Part shown: positions 10,438 through 20,950 of the stretch, piece after piece
How positions within the stretch are numbered: position 1 is the first letter of the stretch
Layout: each line of letters starts with the position of its first letter
Assembly: GCA_002786065.1 (NCBI GenBank)
Contig: NHNY01000004.1
Coordinates: forward strand, 558,001 to 622,000
Direction: 5' to 3'
DNA: 64,000 nucleotides
From: Microcyclospora pomicola
Taxonomy: Eukaryota; Ascomycota; Dothideomycetes; Capnodiales
Program-made: the position numbers and the translations under genes
Notes under the pieces: generated by a model
What the model saw: the letters and a program-made list of their open reading frames with translations, nothing else
The model's database searches: none
What the model was told of the DNA's origin: nothing

Positions 10438-12616
10438 ATGATCTCGATCAGTACGACTAAACTCAGCTTCTGCCTCATATCGAAGATGACTAATCTCCTC
10501 TATAGGGGTTCCGTGTTCGTCAGCGAACATTGGTCCTGGCTTCGATGTCATCGGTCTTGCGTTGTCGCTATGGCTGGAGCTCGAGGTCACTGTCGATGAT
10601 GAAGCCTCCAAAGGAGCGTCCCATAATTGCCGAATCACGTATGAAGGCGAAGGCAAAGATGAGGTGGACCTTACCCCGGACCACAACCTCATCACTCAGA
10701 CGGCACTCTATGTGCTTCGCTGCAACGAACAAAGGCAGTTCCCTCGACCCACACATGTACACATTAAGAACCCAATCCCTCTCGGCCGTGGATTGGGATC
10801 TTCAGGAGCCGCTGTCGTCGCTGGAGTATCCCTTGGCAACGAGGTGGGTCAATTCGGCATGTCCAAAGATCGCATTCTGGACTTCTGTCTCATGATCGAG
10901 CGGCATCCAGACAATGTAGCTGCTGCATTATATGGTGGCTTCGTCGGCTCATATTTGAAGGAACTGGATCCTGAAAGCATGAAGCGTAAAGAGATCCCAC
11001 TGGCAGAGGTCCTACCTGCCCCTCAAGGAGGTGTTGATACTGGTCTGACGCCACCCATCCCACCACTCGATATTGGCAAGCATATCCGCTTCCCCTGGGC
11101 TGAGGAGATCAAATGTATTGCGATCATCCCCAACTTCGAGGTCTCGACTGCGAAAGCCAGGAGTGTGCTTCCCACCACATACGACAAAGCAGATGTCATC
11201 TACAACCTTCAACGCGTCGCTCTTCTCACCACTGCCTTGGGCCAAAGTCCACCGATCCCAGAACTCATCTACGATGGCATGCAAGATAAGGTCCACCAGC
11301 CTTACCGCAAAACACTTATTCCAGGTTTGACAGAGATTTTGCACTCCGTGACACCCACTTCTCATCCCGGCCTTCTCGGTATCTGTCTTTCGGGTGCCGG
11401 GCCTACCATACTAGCGCTTGCAACCACCAATTTTGAAAGCATCGCGAACCACATCATCGCCCAATTCGCGAAGGAGAACATCAATTGCCGCTGGGAGCTT
11501 CTCACTCCTGCTTATGACGGTCTTACGGTTTCAACAAAGTCGACCACCACCCAATCTACGGCCATGACTTATGCCGATGCGGGCGTCTCCATTGACTTGG
11601 GTAACGAGCTCGTAACGAAGATCAAGGCAGCCGTAGCCGCCACCCGCCGTCCAGGCACAGACGCCGAAATTGGCGGCTTCGGCGGCGCATTCGACCTGTC
11701 TCTAGCAGGCTACAATGAGCCGCCAACGCTGATTCAAGCCATCGACGGCATTGGCACTAAGCTCAAGATCGCTTTCGCCATGGACGACTTCTCGACAGTG
11801 GGCATCGACCTCGTCGCCATGAACGTCAACGATCTCGTCGTGCAAGGCGCCGAGCCGCTGACCTTTATGGACTACTACGCCTGCTCCAAGCTCAACGTCC
11901 ATGATGCCGTCCGTTTCGTCGAGGGTGTGGCAGAAGGCTGCAAACAGGCACGTTGCGCGCTCGTCGGTGGCGAGACCGCGGAGATGCCGGGGATGTACCA
12001 GGGCAAGGAGTTCGATGCCGGCGGCGCAGCCACCGGTGCGATCAAGAAAGGCCGTCCGATCCTGCCCGCGAAAGACGCCATGGCTGCTGGCGACATCGTG
12101 CTGGGTCTGCCCAGCAACGGTCCGCACTCGAACGGCTTCTCGCTGATTCGAAAGGTCGTCGAGCGCGCAGGATTGGCGTACACAGACGCGGCGCCATGGG
12201 ATCCCACCAAGCGTGTCGGTGAGAGTCTGCTGTTACCGACGACCATCTACGTCACTCCGCTGCTGGCAGCCGTGGAGAAGGACCTGCTGCTCGGTATGGC
12301 GCACATCACTGGCGGCGGACTTGAGGACAACATCCCACGCATGCTGCCGAAGCACCTCGCCGCCGAGCTGGATGTTACGACATGGCGAGTCCCTGCTGTG
12401 CTGACGTGGTTGAAGAAGGCCGGAAACGTCAGTCATCGGGAATTTGCGCGGACTTGGAACACGGGATTGGGTATGGTGATTGTGGTGAAGGCGGACAAGC
12501 TGGAAGAGGCTATTAAGGTGCTGACGGAGGAAGGGGCAGCACCACTGCAGATCGGTAAGCTTGTGGAGAAGACAGGGGAGGGTGTGTTGTTGCAAGGCTT
12601 GGAATCTTGGGATTGA
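10438..12616 (+). CDS. THR1: Fusion: homoserine kinase (Thr1) - AIR synthetase (PurM)
   Basis: One continuous 707-residue reading frame. A 13-base first exon (10438-10450, encoding MISI) is spliced over a 55-base intron (GTACGA...CTATAG, branch GACTAAT) to 10506-12616, which restores the homoserine kinase N-terminus VPCSSANIGPGFDVIG. Residues 1 to about 345 are a full GHMP homoserine kinase with the ATP loop PLGRGLGSSGAA (about 95-106) and the C-terminal motif LSGAGPT (about 300), making O-phosphohomoserine for threonine. After a Ser/Thr-rich linker (STKSTTTQSTA), residues 358-707 are a full PurM-type AIR synthetase: YADAGVSID, DGIGTK, NDLVVQGAEPL, GGETAEMPGMY, GPHSNG, HITGGG, RTWNTGLGM. That step closes the imidazole ring in purine synthesis. 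In most fungi AIR synthetase is the C-terminal half of Ade5,7, fused to GAR synthetase. The two halves differ in codon use. The gene symbol covers only the first half. Confidence 0.9.
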
Positions 12617-12756
12617 AATGGTACATTGTTCGGTCGAGGCCATGCATGAGTGGCATCACGACCATTTAGCTACACGAGGAGAATTCTACATGCAACACCG
12701 ATTCTGACGAATCGACCGAGTCTTTCGAGCAGCTTCTTCGAGCCGTCCACACTTCT

Positions 12757-12789
12757 CAAGCAATTCACAAGCAATTCACAAGCAATTCA
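12757..12789 (+). repeat. Three 11-base tandem repeats (CAAGCAATTCA)
   Basis: Three exact copies of CAAGCAATTCA in a row in the short gap between the convergent THR1-AIRS and JmjC genes, followed by a partial fourth copy (CAA). It probably lies in the 3' UTR of one or both genes. Short minisatellites of this kind arise by replication slippage; no function is implied. Confidence 0.95.
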
Positions 12790-12837
12790 CAACTCTTGCC
12801 CTTCTACTGTTCCGCTTCGCAGCACTTGCACAGCCTC

Positions 12838-15800
12838 TCACGCAGCAGGTTTCCTAGCCTGAGCTCTAGCATGCCGGTCGCTGTTCTTAACGAAGAACCG
12901 CTCTTTCAGCTCCAAGAATGTCGCGATTGCGTCCCTACCACCCCAAAGATCCTCTTTTCCTTGCTGAGCAGCACCACGGACGAATCGTTCGACCTTCTTC
13001 AGATATTCCGGGGCCGAAACCGTGAGATCTTCGTTCGTCACGCTTGCGTTCGCTTGTTCTTCCAGCAAGGTCTCGGCCCAGCGCACGATCTGTGAGCAGC
13101 GGAGGTAATGTCCACCAAACGCAAGAGTATTGCCTCCAGTAGGCGAGCGAAAGACGAAGTGTACGGTGCCCGAGGGGAAGGCGACGGTCTGGCCAGGCTT
13201 CAGGATCACATAGCGCCAACGGCCGCCGGTGAAACTATCTGTGTCGGTAATCCAGGCAGCACGTTCTTCTGGGGTAGCGTTGGCGAGCCAACCAAATCCG
13301 ATGACGCCTTGTTGCACAGTGATGTACGTATTGAACCCATGGCTATCCTGATGTGGCCCAGTCACAGCTCCGGCTTCCGCAACAAGTACCCACTTCTCGA
13401 CCTCTTTCCATCCGGGAGAGTAACCATGCCGCGCGGTCGTTGTCTTTCCTGGAAACTTGATCTTACTCAGAAGACGACAGTCTTCGTGATTGAGGAACCT
13501 CGGTCGGACCCCGTCTTCGACATGGCTAGCTAGCTCTAACAAATTCCATGGGTAGAGCCCCGGCAGCTGGGAAAAGCGCTGCTTTACTTCGGACATTTTC
13601 TTTGCTTGACACCAGCTCCTGGTCTTGATCGGCACCGAAGGCACCTGAACAAAGACCTCAGCATTGTCATCGTAATGCTCTGCGAGGAAATCATCCAGGG
13701 TGTGTAGCTCCGAAGGTTGTTGTCCTTCGGTGAAAATCGGACCGTCAAAGCGCTGACCGGATTCTATATGCTTGAGAGCGGCTGCGCCCGTGAGGAAGAG
13801 AGCTTCGTTCTCGTCTGGAGGTTGCGCTCGCTCGAGAAGTCCGAGTACTCGAACACACGTCCATTTCATCCAAGTCTTCGACTTGCTGTGGCTTTGGGTC
13901 TTGAGGTGAGGTTTGAGGAGATCTACAAAAGCACGATCTCTGGCAGCATCATAGACTGGAGCACATTCAGTCTTCGGTCGGTAGTTTGCAATCTTCAGCC
14001 GTAGTTCCTCCCGCTGTAAGTGGATGTCTTCGAGTTTCAAGCGAAGCATGGTTTCAGAATCGCTGTTGTCCACTTCATAAACATTTGACTGGAGACAATT
14101 ATTGCTGCTCTGATCGTTAAGTTCAGCACCCTGTGAATTCTGGAGACTAACGACAACTGCGTTGTGCAAGACCTTGTCAGCATCGTGATGGCTGAAACTA
14201 TCAAATGCTGTTGTCGCAGAGCTTCGACAAAGAGTGCCAGGGTTTGCTTTCTCTAAAGCACTTTTAATGCTTAGTGGCAATGGGAGCTTTATCAGCTTGC
14301 GTCTTCTCGCGTCTGGTACGTCAAAGTCTGAAGCCACTAGTATGTTGTCCGGATTGCTGGCAACACCTTCTTGGGTGCAGAGGCTAATGATGCTACAGTC
14401 ATCGCCAGATTTATCCACTTTCTCGCTAGTAAACGCAGAGTCTGAGGGAGTATGGGTATTCTCCGAGGCTTCAGCTGCAGGCTCAATGATATCCCCGCCG
14501 CGGCTTTCGACGAGACCAGATGATGTTGTGAGTGCTGGCTGCTGTTCGGAATCACGCATATCACTCGTCGTTGACTGCCCTGAAGCCGACTCTGCGCAGA
14601 CCGTTCCAATGTCTGGTAGGTTGGGAGTCGATTCTTCTTTCTGACCCTCAACGGTAACATTCACAGCTTGCGTGCCATTATCTTCATATGTGCGGGTGTC
14701 GATGGTCTTGTCTCGACTTTCTTCCAGGTCAGCCATGAATGCACGTACGCCTTCGGCGCCAAGATAGTCCGCACCCGTACCAAGGAGGCCTTTCTCACGT
14801 CGATGGCCCTCCTGTCTCTTGCGGGTGGCGATAGTTCTCTGCATCTTCTGACGGATCGCTTTACACTCAACAACGGTCCAGTTCAGATCCTCGCCTGGCT
14901 CGGCGTAATGTTTGATGCCGGCCATGATTCGCGCCTCGGACTTCCCGGCGGTTCGACCATGATTTTCAGACGGTGCCTTTCGTGAGGTCGATTGTTCTGC
15001 ACCTCGTAATTGGTCAATGCGCGCCTGCTTTGTTGATCTTGCGCCTAGTTGAACAGTATTGGCTCGTCTCTTTTTGGAGATCATATCAATGGTTTCAGGC
15101 TGCGTCGGCTGACTCTGACATGTGACGACCGGAGACGATTCAGGAACACCGACTATGAGCATCGCGCGCGTGGGCCCACGCACTCTAGTCTTGACGCGTT
15201 CCGGTAGCGATATTGCTAGATCAATGGTATCGGATGTGGTGCCATTGCGTGCCTGAGCACGACGCGTTCGCTCACTCTCCTGCATTTCCTGGTCTTGTAT
15301 CAATGACATATGGTCGCACGAAAATGGCGTCCCCGTATGGCTTGGAAGCGCAATTACTGGTGGAAGTGATGAGGCCACTTGCGAAGTGGCAATAAGGGGA
15401 ATGACAGTGGGAGTAGACACGGTAGACCTAGACTTCGTGTCAAACAACCGGCTCGTCTCGACAGTCGAATGCGATGATCCTGAAGCGGCGTTATGAGGAG
15501 GGCTCGAATCTGGCGCATGACAGATGAAGTCGCGAGACGTCGGTCCTGACGTTATGAAGTGACTAGCAGCCTGAGCACATGACTGTTGGCTTAACGCATC
15601 TTGCAATATCGCACCATCAGCAAATGAAGTCCCCGGTGCTTCACACACATTCGTCGCCACAACCGTGCGTGGCATTGCATCGAGACAGTAATCCAAAGGC
15701 GCCTGAGTAACGGATCCGGCAGCCGTGTCAATCACATTGTTTCGTTCGTCTCCCTGAGGAAATTGACTGGAAGTCTGCGTCGACATGCGATCGATGCCGC

Positions 15801-16140
15801 GTCCGCGAACGTACGACAAAGGAAGTAAAGAAGGCGCAAAGTTTGTCGAGTCTGGAGGTATACCGAACAGAACGAACCAGCTATTCGAGTAGCGCACCGA
15901 GTTTGGCGACGGGCGCTGCTGTAAAAGAGAATCGTGATATCCTGGGACAAGACGGTGATCAGGAGATGTCAAATCTGGACCGCTGGTAAAATATGGAACT
16001 TCTCTCGTCTGTTCAGTTTGCCCGTCCATCGTGCTAGCAAACGGTTCATAGACTGGCGGGTGGTCGGCTACCAGCATGGAAGCTCGAGATTGTGACGGGA
16101 TTGACATGAGTCTTGCCGATGGATGGCTGCATGCATGCAC
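12838..16140 (-). CDS. Large JmjC-domain protein
   Basis: A single-exon protein of up to 1100 residues (1089 if the second Met, at 16107, is used). The C-terminal region has a JmjC/cupin-type dioxygenase fold with the iron ligands H930-x-D932 (GPHQDSHG) and H994 (GTVHFVF), in the HxD...H order of 2-oxoglutarate Fe(II) oxygenases. JmjC enzymes demethylate or hydroxylate histones and other proteins, so a nuclear chromatin role is likely but the target is unknown. The first 650 or so residues are low-complexity and polar with a basic stretch around RKRQEGHRREKG, which may be a nuclear localisation signal. A probable coiled coil (LRLKLEDIHLQREELRLKIANYR) precedes the catalytic part. No PHD, JmjN or DNA-binding finger is seen, so it does not match the well-known KDM4/KDM5 layouts. 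Confidence 0.85.
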   Translation of the reverse strand: MHACSHPSARLMSIPSQSRASMLVADHPPVYEPFASTMDGQTEQTREVPYFTSGPDLTSPDHRLVPGYHDSLLQQRPSPNSVRYSNSWFVLFGIPPDSTNFAPSLLPLSYVRGRGIDRMSTQTSSQFPQGDERNNVIDTAAGSVTQAPLDYCLDAMPRTVVATNVCEAPGTSFADGAILQDALSQQSCAQAASHFITSGPTSRDFICHAPDSSPPHNAASGSSHSTVETSRLFDTKSRSTVSTPTVIPLIATSQVASSLPPVIALPSHTGTPFSCDHMSLIQDQEMQESERTRRAQARNGTTSDTIDLAISLPERVKTRVRGPTRAMLIVGVPESSPVVTCQSQPTQPETIDMISKKRRANTVQLGARSTKQARIDQLRGAEQSTSRKAPSENHGRTAGKSEARIMAGIKHYAEPGEDLNWTVVECKAIRQKMQRTIATRKRQEGHRREKGLLGTGADYLGAEGVRAFMADLEESRDKTIDTRTYEDNGTQAVNVTVEGQKEESTPNLPDIGTVCAESASGQSTTSDMRDSEQQPALTTSSGLVESRGGDIIEPAAEASENTHTPSDSAFTSEKVDKSGDDCSIISLCTQEGVASNPDNILVASDFDVPDARRRKLIKLPLPLSIKSALEKANPGTLCRSSATTAFDSFSHHDADKVLHNAVVVSLQNSQGAELNDQSSNNCLQSNVYEVDNSDSETMLRLKLEDIHLQREELRLKIANYRPKTECAPVYDAARDRAFVDLLKPHLKTQSHSKSKTWMKWTCVRVLGLLERAQPPDENEALFLTGAAALKHIESGQRFDGPIFTEGQQPSELHTLDDFLAEHYDDNAEVFVQVPSVPIKTRSWCQAKKMSEVKQRFSQLPGLYPWNLLELASHVEDGVRPRFLNHEDCRLLSKIKFPGKTTTARHGYSPGWKEVEKWVLVAEAGAVTGPHQDSHGFNTYITVQQGVIGFGWLANATPEERAAWITDTDSFTGGRWRYVILKPGQTVAFPSGTVHFVFRSPTGGNTLAFGGHYLRCSQIVRWAETLLEEQANASVTNEDLTVSAPEYLKKVERFVRGAAQQGKEDLWGGRDAIATFLELKERFFVKNSDRHARAQARKPAA

Positions 16141-17059
16141 TTACGCCGACCATCGAACAGGCCGATACAGAGGCATTTCTGCTGGCAAGACGTACAGGTG
16201 AGTTGAAATCTCAACGTTCAGGTCGCAAACCGTCGCAAGGAATGTCGAGCTCTACCTCCAAAGCGGGACTGCTCAGTCGCAAATGCAGGCAGTGGCGATA
16301 ACGTGAGCCTTCCACGACACATTCACAGTCCAAAACTCAATGACAGGCATATAGAATCCACGAAGTTTGGAGCACCAGTGAATACATGTATGACCTGGGA
16401 ATGAGTCCCGGCTGGAATGTGGAACTCGCGTTTGTTTACCATTCTTCGTCCGATCATTGGCCTACCCTACCATACGTAACCACTTCACAATGTCACTTAC
16501 CACCACCCGCGAGCAGACACCAGGCGACTTGTCTCATCATATCATGCTCTCCTGCAAGCGATGTGAGATCCATACTACTGGGCGCCATCAGTGCAGGCCA
16601 TGCAGTACTGTCATGTGCAGTCCGATATTGGCGCCGTACTTCTGCTGACTAGGCATCGCGCTGATATGGTCATATACCCTCGTCGCAGTCGGGCCCGTCA
16701 TCACAATGCGGGTTTGATCATGCTTGAGCCATCCCCTCACATGGCATTTGATACATGGGCTTTCATAACGTGATGCGCTGGCAACTGCTAACGATATGAG
16801 GGAATCCCGAGGGGAGCGCGGTGTAAGCTATTGCATCGTTTCGAGGATGTGCGCGCGACCCATACCAAGGTCGATGTCAATGGCACCATCGTAAACTTCG
16901 TTCGCCATGGTTGTGAGTGTCGTGAATGAGAATCGACCTGCTGGTTGACATCCTTTTCCACCGAAGCGAGTAAGCTGAGAGGTCGCGGTGCCCGTCGGCG
17001 TTTTTCAGGTCCGCATGATTGCGAGGTTCATCGTGTCATTTCCAATGCTGAATGTCCCA
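16141..17059. other. Intergenic region between JmjC gene and KAE1
   Basis: About 920 bases: the upstream region of the JmjC gene and the downstream region of KAE1, both on the minus strand. Short frames only, none with recognisable content. Confidence 0.6.
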
Positions 17060-18205
17060 TCAATCTCGCCAGTCAATCAACACTTCATCCGTACGAAACC
17101 TCTGCGTGAATGTGCTTTCATCCAGCTTTGTTCTGAAGCCCATCTTCCACGCCAGCAATCCAGCGTGTGCAATCATGATACCGTTATCGATGCAGAATCG
17201 TTCATCCGTAGAATAGACATTTCCACCTCGTTCTTTGGCCATAATGCCCATCATCTCTTGTAGCCTCTCGTTGCATCCTACTCCTCCTACAATCAAGACC
17301 TGAGACGCACCCACGTGAGCCATGGCGCGTTCTGTAATCTCGACTAGCATGGCGAACACAGTCTCTTGGAGCGTAAAGCACAAATCTTCGGCCGTGATGG
17401 GCTTTTTAGTTGCTTCGTCGATCCACGGGTTGGACGGATCAGGTTTTGAGAGCAATCGACCCAGTTCTTCAACCCTTGCGAGAATCCCGGAAAAGGAGAC
17501 ATCCATACCCTTCACGGCATATGGCAAGTCGAGCAAGATAGATCCATGCTTTGCCAGCTGCTCGATGTTGTAACCTGGCGCAGGATCGTTGGGGATATTC
17601 AGTACTCTTGCAAACCTATCCAGACAATTGCCCACAGCGATGTCGAGAGCTTCCCCAAAGATCCGGTACCGTTGCGCCGAGTATGCGATGACCTGTGTGT
17701 TTCCACCACTCACGTACAACACAACTGGGTTATCCGCACCCGTGATCGCGCGACCCATCTCGATGTGTCCAACGCAGTGATTCACACCGATCAACGGCTT
17801 GTCCCACAGTTGACTCAGCGTTCTTGCTGCTATCGCTACAGATCCAAGCGGTGCTCCCATTCCCGGACCCTTGGTATAACATATGCAGTCAATCTCATCC
17901 AGGCTCACGTTGGCTTGCTTCATGGCTTGTTTCACAAGTCGCACGACCCATCGTCGGTGATGCGCAGCGGTATCTTTAGGAAGGAAGCCCGTCCCAGGAG
18001 GCGAGTTGTACGTATGGCGAAGGTTTGCCAGGATCTGTACTGGTGGAGAGGTAGAACTCGATTGCAGACGAGTCCATGATTTATCCGATCCCAGGTCATG
18101 GGCACTGTCGTGTGGTGAGGGTGGCGTGTTGGGATGGGAAGGATGCGCAATGATCCCCACCCCGATCTTGTTGGCAGAGCCTTCAAGTCCTATGGAGATA
18201 GGCAT
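17060..18205 (-). CDS. KAE1: tRNA N6-adenosine threonylcarbamoyltransferase, KEOPS subunit Kae1
   Basis: Catalytic subunit of the KEOPS/EKC complex. It transfers the threonylcarbamoyl group to A37 of ANN-decoding tRNAs (t6A) in cytosol and nucleus. The 381-residue intronless protein begins [16 protein letters not shown], the ASKHA first phosphate loop. It carries the metal-site histidines in [11 protein letters not shown], the [11 protein letters not shown] loop, VSGGNTQV, a [17 protein letters not shown] stretch, and [13 protein letters not shown] plus [13 protein letters not shown] near the end, all hallmarks of the archaeal/eukaryotic Kae1 branch. There is no mitochondrial presequence, which argues against the organellar paralogue Qri7. 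An insertion of about 25 residues near position 30-55 is rich in Pro and Ser. It is divergent from the BAR gene with a 322-base spacer. Confidence 0.95.
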   Translation of the reverse strand: MPISIGLEGSANKIGVGIIAHPSHPNTPPSPHDSAHDLGSDKSWTRLQSSSTSPPVQILANLRHTYNSPPGTGFLPKDTAAHHRRWVVRLVKQAMKQANVSLDEIDCICYTKGPGMGAPLGSVAIAARTLSQLWDKPLIGVNHCVGHIEMGRAITGADNPVVLYVSGGNTQVIAYSAQRYRIFGEALDIAVGNCLDRFARVLNIPNDPAPGYNIEQLAKHGSILLDLPYAVKGMDVSFSGILARVEELGRLLSKPDPSNPWIDEATKKPITAEDLCFTLQETVFAMLVEITERAMAHVGASQVLIVGGVGCNERLQEMMGIMAKERGGNVYSTDERFCIDNGIMIAHAGLLAWKMGFRTKLDESTFTQRFRTDEVLIDWRD

Positions 18206-18527
18206 AATGAATATCTGGATTCATCTCCTCGAACTACTCGTCTGCTCGAATTGCATACAGTTGATCAGAGAGTGTGAAGTCACGTGATAGTGCGGGCTCG
18301 CGATCGAATGCGTTCATCCGTCCCACGTCAGATCGCTCAGCCACGACCAACAGCGGGAACAGCAGCGTGTTGATCAACTGCATGTCTTTCGACAACAACT
18401 TTATACCAGAACGTTAGCTTCGTACGGGGGGACTATCCTACAATTCATTGCCTGTGCAACACGACAGGTTCTCCATCATTTTGTGCACCACTTCTATTGC
18501 CTTGCACCTCGGAAGCAACACACAGCC
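18206..18527. other. Divergent promoter region (KAE1 / BAR protein)
   Basis: A 322-base spacer between divergent start codons, so both promoters are compact and may share elements. No gene seen. Confidence 0.6.
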
Positions 18528-20189
18528 ATGTCTTGGACCGGCTTCAAGAAGAATGTATGCAGACTGCTATTCCCTTGCAATCTGGTTGTGGCGATGAAGC
18601 GTTATATGCTGAGACGAACTTACAGGTCAGTCGTGCGACAACGACTGTCATGACCAAGACAGGTCATGTCGAAAAGACCGTCAACCGCGAATACGAGGTG
18701 GAGGAACGTCGCTACCGGACCCTCGAATCAGCATCATTACGCTTGCAGAAAGAAGCCAAAGGATACCTCGACTCATTGCGTGCCATGACGGCGAGTCAAA
18801 TGCGAATAGCAGAGACCATCGACGCTTTCTACGGGGACAGTGGCGCACGCGACGGCGTAAGTCGCAGCTACAAGCAAGCGGTTGAGGATTTGGATGCCGA
18901 GACAGTGAAGGCGCTGGATGGACCATACAGGTCAGTGGACCCAGAGTTGCTTATTCATACGTTCGATCACAAACGAGGCGTCTTTCAACAAGATGTCATC
19001 GATGAGATTGAAGCAGAGCTCAACTTTACTGCCGGCAAGAGGAGGGTTTTCCATGATACCTCTACCGCACATGAAGACATTGGTGATTTCGTGGAGGTAG
19101 ACATGCTCATGGTGCATCTTTACAGAACGACTGTGCTGGAACCCATCAACCGATTTTGCGCGTACTTTCCGGACATCAATGAATGTGAGTAGGCATCACT
19201 TCGGCATATTTCGCTACAATGCTGACTGTCTTCAAGGTATCAAGAAACGCAACCACAAAATGCTTGACTATGATGCAGTCCGGGCGAAAGTGAAGAGGTT
19301 GGTGGAGAAGCCCGACAAGGATCCCGCCAAATTGCCACGCACTGAAAAGGAGCAAGAAATGGTTGGTAACCCCTATTCCTCCCTTGAAGGCAAAGAAGCA
19401 TTCGAAAGACATGAATCGCTTGAGTCAAGCGTCTTCGAAGCAACAAAGACCTCCGGAAGCTCGAGCAATGCACTCGATCTTCAACAGAGCGGGGCAGAGT
19501 TCGTGAGGCAGCACTGTGGCCTGAAGTCATCTCAAGGACGCAAGACTTCCTCTCGTGGTGATCCTCGTATTCACCATTCGAACTACGAATTGAGAGCAGG
19601 CGGTTGGGTCGAATCAGATACGGCAGAATCTCGCAGAAGTGCAAGCCGCGATATCTATATCGAAGACCAAGCTTCCCATGTCAAAAAAGCTTTGATCTCC
19701 AGCAAGACTAGCATCGCATCAGGTGAAAGATCTGAAGCCAGACTTGGGAGAAGCAAAGCTCACAAGCCACGAAGCACACCTTTCTTCCATCCTTCTGAAC
19801 TGGAGGATATCATGCAGCCGGTGAAGAAGGAGTTCCTAAGCATACAGGCTAACAAAAAGACACAGGCCAAGGCGGCGTATGACCAGTTGAATGACCAGCT
19901 CACGAACGAGCTGCCACAGCTCATAGATCTACGGTTAGTTCATTGAACTCCTAGCCTCCAGCCAAATGACTGACGAAGCTATTACAGAGTTCCGTATCTC
20001 GACCCTTCGTTCGAAGCGCTCGTCAAGATCCAGCTCCGCTTTTGTGCTGAGGCATACAGTCGAATGGCTCAAGTACAACAGTATCTCGACGCCTCGACAC
20101 GCGATCAATACGCCAGCGGTGATTTAGATGCTCGCGTCGAAGATGTTCTGGGTCAAATACGTGAATTAAGCATCGCTGGCACTGTCTGA
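18528..20189 (+). CDS. BAR-domain protein, Rvs161/Hob3 family
   Basis: Membrane-curving protein expected at endocytic sites, partner of actin patches. Exons: 18528-18554, 18626-18930, 19126-19184, 19237-19933 and 19988-20189, giving 429 residues. It begins MSWTGFKKN, typical of the Rvs161/Rvs167/Hob start, then GHVEKTVNREYEVEERRY, the long amphipathic helices (LQKEAKGYLDSLRAMTASQMRIAETI) and FCAYFPDINECIKKRNHK of the BAR dimer. It then has an unusual Ser-rich insert of about 130 residues before HPSELEDIM and the last helices (AYDQLNDQLTNELPQLIDLRVPYLDPSFEALVKIQLRFC). There is no SH3 domain, as in Rvs161/Hob3. The 195-base intron 2 is a multiple of three and open in frame, so a longer isoform with 65 extra residues is possible (see findings). 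Confidence 0.9.
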
Positions 20190-20950
20190 TCTCCTCCATG
20201 GATTTGGTCATATCGAGCGGCTGGCGGGGAATGCTGGTGGGGCCAGGTGACGTCCGCTTCGTCTGCTTGCATGAGACGCAGCATTATATACAGCATTGAC
20301 TGGACGTGGATATGCCACCTATCGCCAAGGCTGGAGCAGTGTTGGAATAGGTCACAAGTCGTAATTAATGAAGAATTCACCAATCTTCCGTGACCTCCAG
20401 CCCACCTCCCGCTGCACTGTACAATGCGCTTTGCTTTGACACTGCTAGGGGGTGACATCAAGCTTCGTGACGTAGCAGCGCATTGCATTGCATGAACGAT
20501 GCCCCACCTTAACCCCCCTGCTGCTCGTGCACATCCAGATTGCCGAAGGAAAGGAAAATGCATCAGAAACGCACATGTAGTTCAAAGTAAAAGATCTCAG
20601 ATGCTGCTGGATCCAGCGGCTCGGCACAGCCATGTCCCGCCTCTCGTAAGGGCGAGCGGCGGACCTCGCAGCGTGCGTGGGCCCTAAGATCCGCCTGCTT
20701 TCCCCAAGCCTCATGGATGATAAATGCCGATGTAGTCGGAAGGGCGACGTGCATGAGACGAAAGCGCATTGAACTCTATGGTCTATATAGCTCAGATACG
20801 ACCTGCCATCCAGGCTTAAAGTGACCTTGCTGGTTTTACTAGCTCTAGTATCTCTTCTACATCTATCTACCTTGGTCTCACAATCGCTCAACCCCAGCGG
20901 ATTGCTCTTCTCTCTTAGTCCTTACTCCACATTATCGCGCGTCCGGCACA
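20190..20950. other. Intergenic region upstream of LaeA-like methyltransferase
   Basis: About 760 bases between two genes on the plus strand. A pyrimidine-rich leader lies just before the methyltransferase start. No gene seen. Confidence 0.6.

Noticed and set aside
10562-10600. Start of homoserine kinase at the first in-frame ATG (10562)
   Set aside because: It would lose the conserved PCSSANIGPGFDVIG segment; a spliced upstream exon at 10438-10450 restores it in frame.
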